From: Phormidesmis priestleyi ULC007
Lineage (GTDB): Bacteria; Cyanobacteriota; Cyanobacteriia; Leptolyngbyales; Leptolyngbyaceae
Assembly (NCBI RefSeq): GCF_001895925.1
Contig: NZ_MPPI01000031.1
Coordinates: 1 to 54,474, forward strand
Length of the DNA: 54,474 bases
Reading direction: 5' to 3'
A program made the translations under genes and the position numbers. This document shows, piece after piece, positions 46,635 to 54,474 of this stretch. The notes under the pieces are model-generated. The model had not been told where the DNA came from. It made no database searches and saw nothing but the letters and a program-made list of their open reading frames with translations. The stretch's first letter is position 1, and every line of letters begins with the position of its first letter.

Positions 46635-49556
46635 ATGAAAAAACTAGTCACTTTTTTGAGTCTGGCGTTATCAGTTATTGTTCTTATCTTATTAGTGAAG
46701 CCAACTGCGATCGCGGCACGCCCAGCAGCCCCAGACTATCAGCGCTACATCACCTTTCACAACGACTTCGACTTCCCGATCTTTCCAGTGATTCAGGTGC
46801 CCGCAGATATCTGTGATGGCGCAGGGGTTACCCGTGTGCGAAGGATTGTCGTCAATGGAGCGGGTCACGATGGCTTGCAGCCGAACGAAACCCTGACGGT
46901 TTTGATTCCACAAGAATCGAACAATCCCAGCAGTCCTGCCGATCCAATGATTCGATGCTGGTATCGATCCGGGCGGATTTACATTTTCCCCGTTAATCTC
47001 ACCACCTTTGAAGGAAACATGGTTGAGGTAGATTCAAACAATTCTTCCCAGACAACCAACTATAAAGACCCCACGCATCCCAGTGTTGCTGTGCCCTGCT
47101 ATGAAGGCCCCAGAAACAAGCCGGGAGCGAGCGGTAACTGCACAACCGGCGTTGCCGATAATTCCTTTGCTGCCGATGTACCCGCTCAGTTGGCAGAATA
47201 CACCTTTGACTCCGATAATGCATCCACCAACGGCGATCCCGATTCGGGCATTGCCATGGCAGATATCGATGTATCCCATGTGGATGATCTATATCTGCCG
47301 ATCGCTGCCTCGGTCGTCAACAATGGTGCAACTGGCTACATGGGTGGGGCGATGGATTTCCCCACATTCCAGCAGCGGATCAGCAGTTTTTTCACCCAGG
47401 TTCCCTGGCCCAATTACTCGGCATACCTGAGCCAAAATCAGCCGGTTCCCAACGTTATTAGAAACGCGATCGACACGAAACAATTGCCGCCGGATCTGGG
47501 TGGAGGAACCAATACTCCCGCACCGCATCTGCCAGCGGGCTACAACAGTATCCAGAATACGCTTTCTAAAGCGACCTCTTCGGTTTACGAAATAAAGGAC
47601 AGCACATCGAACTATTTGATCAGTGGAGTTCTCAACCAGAACGCCCAAGTGCAGCCCTATCTCGATCGATGGATGGGGTGGATGCAGCCGAAGAACGGAG
47701 ATCCTTGCACGGGGGCAAATTTTGACCAATTGATCTGGCCCGATGGCATCACTTCCACGTTCAACAAACAGAATTTCTGTGCTCAATTTCAGACCACTGC
47801 TCAGACCGTCTGGAATCATTTCTTAACTGACCAGACAGATGGATTTCAGTCAAACCAGGCGCAATTTTATAAAGATTGCGGGTTGTCCGATGCAAAGCCC
47901 GACCAAAATCAAACCAATGCCTGCATTATCCAGCATATCATTGGGTATAACTCAACCGTGCTGGGGGGCGAGTTGCCTGGGCAAGTCCAGGCTTTGTTGC
48001 GGGGCGTAGCTTATAACGCTGCGGATGGTATTGACCCCAATAACCAGCAGTATCAATACGATCCATTTTTGACTTTTGCCGCCCCCTATAACAGCCAATT
48101 CAACCTCGACCCCTATACTCGCCTGATTCACAGCACAAAGGACGGAGTCGGTGCGGTTGCCTACTCGTTTTCGATTGATGACAAGTACGGCAACTTCCGC
48201 GATGCTTCCCTGGGCATCCTTGTGGATGCGGGGGGAACCAGTGCCCTGGATAATCAACAGCCCTACGACCCCTACCAGCAATACCAGATGAACTGGGGGT
48301 ATAACCGAGACCAATTTAGTTTGATTGCGATCGCATCTGGGGTGAATCTGGCGAATGTTCAGGCACAACTGCAGGCGATCGCCGCGCAAAACGATAACCG
48401 CCCGTTCCTGATCAAGCAAAACCAGACTATATCCGTGTTGGGTCATGCTACCAGCACCAACTGGACGCTCACAACCCCCCTCGTGACCCTGGCGCAGTTG
48501 CAGTATCAGGCACAGCAGGAAGAGGCACGCGGGAATACTAAGTACTACCAGACTCTGATCGATTATCTGTTTGGCAATTCAACAGCGAATCCGCCAGTTC
48601 AGAGTATTTTCCCCACTGCTGCCTGGGATGGAAACAGCCAGAACCCCCCCCCGGCTATCGACCTGCTGGACTTCGATGCTGCTTCAAACTGGTCTGAGGG
48701 TCAGGCAATCCTGTATGGCTACATCATCCAGCAGAACGCCGATGTGCCTGCCAAAGGCAACTGGGTAAAGGCATCCGTATGCGGCTTCCCAAAACCCATT
48801 ACGATTAATCAACCGGGATCGCAGAGGCTCCCCGTCAAGCTCAATCAGCCTTGCGAGATCACTCTGACAGACACGTATAACGAAACCATGACCTTTAGCC
48901 TGACTCCAGCATCCAAGCAGGTCACCGACACTTACACGGGTACCCAGGTGTCGGTGATGAGTCTCCCGATCGGCGGAACGTTCAGCGGTTCGCCTCTAAC
49001 CGTCAGCAATCTGACGGCAAGTGATCTGAAAAATTGCCAGAACAACTCTTCAAACCAGAGGATCGCTGGCTTTTGCAACAACATCACCCTATCCGCCGTG
49101 TGGTCTGCCGATGCGATGTCACGCGATATCGTTTATATGGGGCTTGATCCGAAAGATATGCCACGGGTGAATGTCAACTTGCCCGCTGCGCCGCCAACCC
49201 CGATAGACCCCACCTTGGTGAGTTGGACACCTAACGCTGCAATTACCTTTCAACAGCAGAATGGTCAGATTGTGCAGGTGAGCTGGCCCGCGGCTGTGGT
49301 TGGACCCAACCAAACCCTGCAATATACCCTTTATGTCAAGGATGGGTCTGCCTGGACACCGCAGTCCTGTGACCCATCCCAAACGTCTTGCAGGCTAAAC
49401 TTGGGATCATCCGCAAGTGTGTATGTGATTGCAATAAACACCTCGGCACCGACGAAGCCACAAACCACCAACCTGTATGGGTGCTATCCTGCGGCAAACC
49501 CGTGCCCACCCACCACCTCAGGACGAGCACCAAAACCTCGCTCTCCCAGGCGCTGA
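46635..49556 (+). CDS. Secreted thaumatin/GH64-like protein
   Basis: The 973-residue product has a clear signal peptide (MKKLVTFLSLALSVIVLILL..., cleavage after AIA at about residue 28). Residues 35-270 follow the beta-sandwich of thaumatin-like and GH64 beta-1,3-glucanase proteins: YITFHNDFDFPIFPVIQ, AEYTFDSD, and DIDVSHVDDLYLPIAASV, which corresponds to the family's F-Y-D-V-S-x-V-D-G-x-N-L-P. A later YSFSIDDKYGNFRDASLGI block (about 515) resembles the second half of such enzymes. The last 100 residues look like one FN3-type module and a Pro/Arg tail. Catalytic acids could not be confirmed. It may bind or cut beta-glucans outside the cell. Confidence 0.8.
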   Translation: MKKLVTFLSLALSVIVLILLVKPTAIAARPAAPDYQRYITFHNDFDFPIFPVIQVPADICDGAGVTRVRRIVVNGAGHDGLQPNETLTVLIPQESNNPSSPADPMIRCWYRSGRIYIFPVNLTTFEGNMVEVDSNNSSQTTNYKDPTHPSVAVPCYEGPRNKPGASGNCTTGVADNSFAADVPAQLAEYTFDSDNASTNGDPDSGIAMADIDVSHVDDLYLPIAASVVNNGATGYMGGAMDFPTFQQRISSFFTQVPWPNYSAYLSQNQPVPNVIRNAIDTKQLPPDLGGGTNTPAPHLPAGYNSIQNTLSKATSSVYEIKDSTSNYLISGVLNQNAQVQPYLDRWMGWMQPKNGDPCTGANFDQLIWPDGITSTFNKQNFCAQFQTTAQTVWNHFLTDQTDGFQSNQAQFYKDCGLSDAKPDQNQTNACIIQHIIGYNSTVLGGELPGQVQALLRGVAYNAADGIDPNNQQYQYDPFLTFAAPYNSQFNLDPYTRLIHSTKDGVGAVAYSFSIDDKYGNFRDASLGILVDAGGTSALDNQQPYDPYQQYQMNWGYNRDQFSLIAIASGVNLANVQAQLQAIAAQNDNRPFLIKQNQTISVLGHATSTNWTLTTPLVTLAQLQYQAQQEEARGNTKYYQTLIDYLFGNSTANPPVQSIFPTAAWDGNSQNPPPAIDLLDFDAASNWSEGQAILYGYIIQQNADVPAKGNWVKASVCGFPKPITINQPGSQRLPVKLNQPCEITLTDTYNETMTFSLTPASKQVTDTYTGTQVSVMSLPIGGTFSGSPLTVSNLTASDLKNCQNNSSNQRIAGFCNNITLSAVWSADAMSRDIVYMGLDPKDMPRVNVNLPAAPPTPIDPTLVSWTPNAAITFQQQNGQIVQVSWPAAVVGPNQTLQYTLYVKDGSAWTPQSCDPSQTSCRLNLGSSASVYVIAINTSAPTKPQTTNLYGCYPAANPCPPTTSGRAPKPRSPRR

Positions 49557-49557
49557 A

Positions 49558-50156
49558 ATGTCCAGCCTGGTGCCGAATTTTTGTGATAAGTCAACCACAA
49601 TTGTGAACGCCATGAATACTGTGAAAGCGATCGATCCTAATGTTGCCAAAACTCACACTGCACTGTTTGATACCTGGTTTTCGATCGAGCAGTTGCCCAT
49701 TCCCCCTGCGATCGCTCCCGACATTGCCAAAATTGCAGCGGAAGTGAAACCGCCGCCGGAAGTGAAAATAAGCCAGATTGGGTTTGCCAATACTCAAGAC
49801 GATGGCGATAAATTTCTCCGCCGTCATCTGCTGATGTAGGCTCCCGATGAAACTTACGGAAAACCGTTTACGTCACCGATAGACGATCAGGGAGAAATCA
49901 GCCGATCGTTGCAGTTGGGTCAAACTCCGATTCGTCAACTGACAGGCGATGGCAGCGGCTACCGCGATCGTGATGACCAACTCGCTAGCTATCAGGCAAT
50001 GCTGAACTTCCGAGCGGTCGGCGGCAAATTGGATCGGGTTGCGCCAATCGTCAGCGTCAACAGGACTGGACAACCTTGCTAAACACCTTTGGCTTAACGA
50101 AGTTTGCCCAATTGCCGATTATGGAACTGCGCTCGCGCCCCAAACAAACGCCTTAA
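49558..50156 (+). pseudogene. Decayed gene after the thaumatin-like protein
   Basis: From ATG 49558, one base after the preceding stop, an open frame (MSSLVPNFCDKSTTIVN...) runs to TAG at 49837 and then continues in the same frame with normal composition (APDETYGKPFTSPIDDQGE...) to 50080. Near 50030-50060 coding appears to change to another frame (QDWTTLLNTFGLTKFAQLP) ending at 50154. One in-frame stop and one frameshift in 600 bp point to decay of a roughly 195-residue protein. No family was recognised. Its position suggests it was the last gene of the accessory run. Confidence 0.6.
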
Positions 50157-50199
50157 CTACATCGCGTTAAACAAAGTGATGAAATCGGCAACCCCTTTT

Positions 50200-51321
50200 C
50201 TAGTACAGCTCATATTTCATCAACTGACAGGGCAGCGTTCCATTATAGACCGCAACTCGCTGGGATGATTTGAGTCCGATCGACTGTGAGAGTTCCTTAT
50301 TGCCACTTAGCACAAAAGCTGTCCAGCCTTTGAAGCGCTGCTTCAGAACGTCGCCCAGCAGTTTGTAAAACGCGCCTAGATCGCTGTCTCGCTCTAGCCG
50401 TTCGCCGTAGGGCGGATTGCAAAACAGCACGCCGCTGTCTGCGGGTGCCACTACGTCAGACAGCTCGATCGGGGAAAACCAGATGTGGTCTAATACACCA
50501 CAACGCTGGGCATTGGCGATCGCCTGCTGAATTACTTCCTCGCTGCGATCGCTGCCCCAAATCGGTGCGGGCAAGAGATCTCGCTGGCTAGATTCTGCTT
50601 CTTGAATCAACTGCTCTAGAAGATCTGGGTCAAAGTCGAGCCAGGTTTCAAACCCAAAGCGTCGGAACAAACCGGGCGCAATGTTAAGCGCCTTGAGACT
50701 GGCTTCTAGAGGCAGCGTGCCAGAACCACAGAGCGGGTCGTAAAACATCTGCTCTGGCTGCCAGCCCGATAGCTGAATCAGCGCTGCCGCCAGAGATTCT
50801 TTTAAGGGCGCGGCTCCCACAGCAGGGCGGTAGCCGCGGCGGTGAAGGCTGTCTCCAGAACTGTCGAGGCTAACCGTGCAATGATCGCGATCGACATAAA
50901 CGTTAATTCGCACATCTGGCGCTTGCGTTTCTACGTTTGAGCGATCTCCAAATGCTGCTTGCTGCTGGTCAACGATCGCATTCTTGACCTGAAGTGCTGT
51001 GAAGTGGCTGTGGTTGAGCTGCTCATGTTTGCCAGTGGCATTCACCGCCAGCGTTTGGTCAGGCGTGAGATATTGCGACCAATCGATCGTTTGAATGCCG
51101 CGATAGAGATCTTCTGCATCACGGCAAGGAAATTCGTGCAGTTTCACCAGGATGTGGAACGGCAGTCTTGCCCAAAGGTTAGCGCGGTAGAGTAGGGCGC
51201 GATCGCCCTCAAAAGCAACGCCACAAAAACCTGACTTAACGGAACTTGCACCCAGTTGCTCCAGCTCTTGAGTTGCCAGCGCTTCTAATCCCCGCGCAAC
51301 CGTTGCAAAGCACTGATTCAT
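50200..51321 (-). CDS. THUMP-domain RNA methyltransferase (RlmL/YcbY-like)
   Basis: The ATG at 51321 (MNQCFATVARGLEALATQEL) fits the family start; an upstream frame from 51366 adds an unusual stretch. The product of about 373 residues has an N-terminal ferredoxin-like/THUMP region (about 1-160) and a class I SAM methyltransferase domain with MFYDPLCGSGTLPLEA and the amino-methylase motif CNPPYGERL. E. coli RlmL methylates guanine 2445 of 23S rRNA; the single-domain homologues probably act on rRNA guanine N2 as well. It is a core gene and ends the accessory run at this side. Confidence 0.93.
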   Translation of the reverse strand: MNQCFATVARGLEALATQELEQLGASSVKSGFCGVAFEGDRALLYRANLWARLPFHILVKLHEFPCRDAEDLYRGIQTIDWSQYLTPDQTLAVNATGKHEQLNHSHFTALQVKNAIVDQQQAAFGDRSNVETQAPDVRINVYVDRDHCTVSLDSSGDSLHRRGYRPAVGAAPLKESLAAALIQLSGWQPEQMFYDPLCGSGTLPLEASLKALNIAPGLFRRFGFETWLDFDPDLLEQLIQEAESSQRDLLPAPIWGSDRSEEVIQQAIANAQRCGVLDHIWFSPIELSDVVAPADSGVLFCNPPYGERLERDSDLGAFYKLLGDVLKQRFKGWTAFVLSGNKELSQSIGLKSSQRVAVYNGTLPCQLMKYELY

Positions 51322-51366
51322 ATAAGCTGTATGTCCTATGCCGCTAATGATAAAAATTCGATTCAA

Positions 51367-51887
51367 GGTTCATGGTATTTGCAGCGTCTTAAAATAAATC
51401 GCAATTTTTGCTTTGAATTGAGAACTATACTGTTTGCGCTTGTTTTTGCTCATAACCATTCCTATCATGGATCGGGGTTTTAGAGCTTATTCTCCTGTCC
51501 AGTTTTTGGGTTCCACCTCAGTTTCCCTTAAAAATGAAAAATCCTTCTCCTATAGTGCTGTCCCTTCCTGTTACAACACTAGGTCTAAGAACTGATGCCT
51601 GATCATGTTTATCAATTACGCCAGGTGATGAAACTATAGAAATGTTACCCAGTTTTCGCAACCTACTTGGAAGGTCAAACCCTCTATAAAGTGAGAACCC
51701 CTCCACGAAGGCTTTCCCAATCTTCAGGGATTAGCCCGATCGCCGTTTGTTTATAGCCTTCTTTTGAGCGATCGTTACCAACAGTCTTGAAGGATGCTTT
51801 CTATAGTAGGAACATCTTGCTTGCAACTTTTTCGAGGCAAGGACTGCGGCCGGAACGACACATCATTGATCAAGGCTATACCAATGC
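51367..51887. other. Intergenic stretch without a supported gene
   Basis: This 521-bp region between the RNA methyltransferase and the next membrane protein, both on the minus strand, contains only a 62-codon frame with a GTG start (51706-51518) that has no recognisable features. No strong hairpin or repeat was found. Confidence 0.55.
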
Positions 51888-53570
51888 TTATTTAGAGGTT
51901 TCCTGGTTTACCGTGGCTTGGTCAGCCGTGCTTCGATTTGCGGTGGTTTGATTAGCTGTCGAGGTCGGTTTACTGCCTGAATTGCGGACATTAATAAATT
52001 TACCCAGTAATTCAAACCAGAACGGGGCACCCATCGAGATCGCCAACCCGCTGAGAAGCCAGCCCAAAATCATCCTGAGTGGAGGAAAAAACCATTGACT
52101 GCTTTCTTCTGTCTGTTGCTCCAGGTTAGCTGAGTCTCGTCCGATCGGTAGGGGAATAGATCGATTGACCTGATCCCGAAGACACTTCAGTTGCTTGCCA
52201 GTAGTTGTATCGCTTGGACTAGGCGGCAGGCATTCGATGTTTGTCGCTACCTCAGCCTTTTTAGCTAGGGCATCCCGTAGGGTAGGGTCTGTCGTGAGCC
52301 GACTCACCATATGAAAGGTGTCTGCATTGACGACCAGAGCAATTAAAAAGCCAATCAGAAACGTCACCCCTTTGGCATTGCGTTTGTAAACGCCAGAGGC
52401 TCGATCCATAGAGCGATCGAACCAGATTTGAATTTCACCTTTAAACTGGTAAAGTTCATCTTCTACATACTGTACCTGCGCCCGTTTCACGTTAATCTGC
52501 GCGCGTCGTGACAGAGCCGCAAGGCTTTCTCGCACCGAAGGGGGTAACGTTTGCCCGATCGCCTCAACGTCTTTTCTAATCTCGTCATAGGCTTTGTAAA
52601 TCTTGTCATTTGGGTCAAGATTGCCAAACCGATTCTGAAGCAGTTGATAAGTATCGCTCACTCTAATGACTTGTTGCTGCTCATTCCTGACTTCTCCAAT
52701 TCCTAAATCCAAAGTTTGGGCGAGACTGGGCTGTAAACGGCGAATAAGTTCGTCAGTGTTGCTGTAGCTGGTGTTATTGGAATCGGGGTTCCCCTGATAA
52801 AAAATCCCGTTTTTCAGAGATTTTATCTGACTAACAAACTTGACAATCTCAGGATCACCTTGCTGTTCAGTTGAAGTATCATCCTGAGCCTTTAGAGCGT
52901 TTGTAGGCGCAAGCAGTTTAGTCGTTTCAATAAATGAATTAAGTTCGTCTCTAAGTCGATTGACACAAGTTAGCAGGGTCGCTTTTTCAGTGCTAAAGTC
53001 TGTGCAAATAGCCTCTAACTTTAGCCGCAAACCAATCAAATCAGCCGTCAAATTTTGGCGAGTTTCATCTTTAATTTGAAGATCCTGTTGGTTAAGGTAG
53101 CTATCCAGTTTGTCCAGAATCTCCTCTTTAACCATCAGCTTCAAATTGAGCGCCGTCATCTTCTTTGTCAACTGCGAGAGGCTAAGCTTTTCTAGCAGCG
53201 TCGTTGCAAAGGTTTCCGAAGGCATATAAGAAGGCTCATCGCCCTTCAGCGTTAGCTTATCTTTTCTGCCGAGCGTGATTACAAAGCGAGTAATCTGCCG
53301 TAGCCATGACTCAATGCCCTCCTTAGATTCATGACTAATATTTTTAATCAGCGGGTTACTGTAAAGCGACTCAACGATTGTCTTGACACTCTTATCGTTA
53401 GCGGTTCCTTCTCCGCCCGTTAAAAGAGTCTCAATTGACTTCTTTAAATGAGCCGCCCGCCATTGCAGCAGAGTCGATAGCAACTCCTGAATTTCAGATA
53501 CTAACAGGCTGAGAATTAGGTAAACAAACGCCAACCCGATCGCGATATCCAGAACGAATGGTAAATTCAT
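51888..53570 (-). CDS. FWF-type membrane protein, long form
   Basis: At 560 residues this is the longest member of the family seen here. It starts MNLPFVLDIAIGLAFVYLILSLLVSEIQE, keeps PSYMPSETFATTLLEKL (about 120), and has a long helical, coiled-coil-rich middle (about 150-390) absent from the 318- and 336-residue copies. Two membrane segments follow (FLIGFLIALVVNADTF; MILGWLLSGLAISMGAPFWF), then LLGKFINVRNSGSKP and a Thr/Ala/Asn-rich repeat tail (STANQTTANRSTADQ). The tail and middle vary between copies while both ends are conserved, suggesting a membrane frame that presents a variable part. It lies 80 bp downstream of the Pro-Thr-Ser protein on the same strand. Confidence 0.82.
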   Translation of the reverse strand: MNLPFVLDIAIGLAFVYLILSLLVSEIQELLSTLLQWRAAHLKKSIETLLTGGEGTANDKSVKTIVESLYSNPLIKNISHESKEGIESWLRQITRFVITLGRKDKLTLKGDEPSYMPSETFATTLLEKLSLSQLTKKMTALNLKLMVKEEILDKLDSYLNQQDLQIKDETRQNLTADLIGLRLKLEAICTDFSTEKATLLTCVNRLRDELNSFIETTKLLAPTNALKAQDDTSTEQQGDPEIVKFVSQIKSLKNGIFYQGNPDSNNTSYSNTDELIRRLQPSLAQTLDLGIGEVRNEQQQVIRVSDTYQLLQNRFGNLDPNDKIYKAYDEIRKDVEAIGQTLPPSVRESLAALSRRAQINVKRAQVQYVEDELYQFKGEIQIWFDRSMDRASGVYKRNAKGVTFLIGFLIALVVNADTFHMVSRLTTDPTLRDALAKKAEVATNIECLPPSPSDTTTGKQLKCLRDQVNRSIPLPIGRDSANLEQQTEESSQWFFPPLRMILGWLLSGLAISMGAPFWFELLGKFINVRNSGSKPTSTANQTTANRSTADQATVNQETSK

Positions 53571-53650
53571 CGCTACTAAACCTTTAACTTAAGTTTGTCC
53601 TGCAAAATACTTAACATCCTTACTCTTTCAGCAACACCCTTAGAACTGAA

Positions 53651-54474
53651 TCATCTTTGCCCCTTGAACTTGTCAAGTCCAAATATATTTCTCAAAATTT
53701 TGGAAAGTCCAGATGGTGGGTCAGGCTGTGACCTCGTGGGTGAATCCTGCTTCCTTTCTGATGAGAGTGGAGCTTGACCTACTGCTTTAAAGAGCGGTGG
53801 GTGATCTGATGCAGAGTCGCCAATTTTAGGGAATCCAGCAATAGATGATTGAGAAAAATTAGGTGGTGAAGATCGAGGGGGCGGACTTGCCTCGGAAGTT
53901 CCTGATGGCTCAGAAGATTCTGCATCAAGGCGATTGATCGCTTCCCTCAATCGCTCTAATGGAGACCGCACTTCTGCCTGACTGATAGTTGAGTTTGTCT
54001 GACTAATCTCTTTTATAGAGGGAGTGGAAAAAGGGACAACAGGCTGAGAGTTCATGACTCCTGGCGGGGACATTGAAAAGGTGGTGGATGCTTTAGAAGT
54101 GGGCGAGATTCCAAACGCAGCGATCGAGAGCAGTCCAGGACTAGGACTAGGCGTTGGTGCGGGTATCGGACTGGGTGCTGGAGTCGGGCTAGGCGTTGGT
54201 GTGGGTGTTGGACTAGGTATTGGTGTGGGACTAGGTATTGGTGTGGGACTAGGTATTGGTGTTGGACTAGGGGTCGGTGTTGGACTAGGGGTAGGTGTCG
54301 GACTAGGTGTGGGTGTCGGACTAGGTGTGGGTGTTGGACTAGGTGTGGGTGTTGGACTAGGTGTGGGTGTTGGACTAGGTGTGGGTGTTGGACTAGGTGT
54401 GGGTGTTGGACTAGGTGTGGGTGTCGGACTAGGTGTGGGTGTTGGACTAGGTGTGGGTGTTGGACTAGGTGTGG
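53651..54474 (-). CDS. C-terminal part of a Pro-Thr-Ser linker protein (runs off the window)
   Basis: The frame is open from the right edge to 53651. It begins with at least 100 residues of PTPTPS repeats, passes [16 protein letters not shown] without a stop, and ends in a hydrophilic Ser/Pro-rich region with one helical block ([17 protein letters not shown]) and a basic tail ([16 protein letters not shown]). An internal ATG at 54073 is not needed as a start. The linker suggests a multi-domain protein whose N-terminal domains lie outside the window; whether it is cell-surface or cytoplasmic cannot be said. It precedes the long FWF-type membrane protein on the same strand. Confidence 0.7.
   Translation of the reverse strand, partial: TPSPTPTPSPTPTPSPTPTPSPTPTPSPTPTPSPTPTPSPTPTPSPTPTPSPTPTPSPTPTPSPTPTPSPTPIPSPTPIPSPTPIPSPTPTPTPSPTPAPSPIPAPTPSPSPGLLSIAAFGISPTSKASTTFSMSPPGVMNSQPVVPFSTPSIKEISQTNSTISQAEVRSPLERLREAINRLDAESSEPSGTSEASPPPRSSPPNFSQSSIAGFPKIGDSASDHPPLFKAVGQAPLSSERKQDSPTRSQPDPPSGLSKILRNIFGLDKFKGQR
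54137..54474. repeat. 18-bp minisatellite coding for PTPTPS
   Basis: From about 54137 to the window edge the sequence is tandem copies of an 18-bp unit (GGTGTTGGACTAGGTGTG on the plus strand), degenerate at the left and near-perfect from about 54303 on. On the minus strand each unit encodes Pro-Thr-Pro-Thr-Pro-Ser. The homogeneous right part indicates recent expansion and likely length variation; it continues beyond the window. Confidence 0.9.

Noticed and set aside
51518-51706. 62-codon frame on the minus strand
   Set aside because: GTG start, no recognisable motif and no context; may be chance in an otherwise empty gap.

Overview
The window is a stretch of cyanobacterial chromosome. The evidence is the density of HIP1-type GCGATCGC/CGATCG words, a cobalamin operon of cyanobacterial type behind a B12 riboswitch, a GUN4 domain on a NACHT ATPase, and palindromic repeats of the kind common in filamentous cyanobacteria. 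Species cannot be assigned; a Leptolyngbya-like or other filamentous lineage is a guess. No tRNA, rRNA or CRISPR array was recognised.

The left half (1-28 kb) is mostly core and well preserved: a zinc-ribbon membrane protein, surE, pheS, a lipoprotein, ruvC, an SDR oxidoreductase, a large secreted zinc metalloprotease, a TPR protein, a NACHT-GUN4 ATPase, tex, a cysteine-repeat secreted protein, a GlsB/YeaQ-type membrane protein, and a cobalamin block. In that block cobL diverges from riboswitch-cobG-cobH-cobI-cobJ, with the last gene carrying a CbiG domain fused to CobJ. Small elements lie between genes. The clearest is a 145-bp MITE-like element with perfect 15-bp ends and a 6-bp target duplication, inserted exactly at the ruvC stop codon. 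Two toxin-antitoxin loci have intact antitoxins and frameshifted toxins.

The right half (28-54 kb) is accessory. It opens with an AfsR-like STAND protein (BTAD, NB-ARC, WD40) whose reading frame is cut by one in-frame TAG where WD repeats have Trp. Members of an uncharacterised membrane-protein family follow: two in tandem at 32.7-34.8 kb and one at 51.9-53.6 kb, with a frameshifted relative at 8.8-10.4 kb. Between them lies a run of unusual genes: a class 3 lipase-like protein, a 686-residue protein, three tandem paralogues that each combine a conserved N domain, a hydrophobic segment and a conserved C domain, a C39-like cysteine peptidase, a 77-residue protein, a frameshifted pentapeptide-repeat protein, a secreted thaumatin/GH64-like protein and a decayed gene.

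Three units in this run (36.47, 42.84 and 43.84 kb) are preceded by the same promoter-like architecture: 2-4 direct repeats with an 11-bp period (consensus near TTGGCGATCTC), then 9 bp, then TATA(A/G)C. This suggests joint control by an OmpR/PhoB-type regulator. The shared control, the three paralogues and the flanking membrane-protein family make this the best candidate for an undescribed system, possibly a secreted or membrane-active multi-component one; its function is unknown. The right edge is an 18-bp minisatellite coding for a Pro-Thr-Ser linker in a gene that runs off the window.

Frameshifts and premature stops are confined to accessory genes, while long core genes are intact. This favours real decay over poor sequence, though only reads or relatives can settle it.
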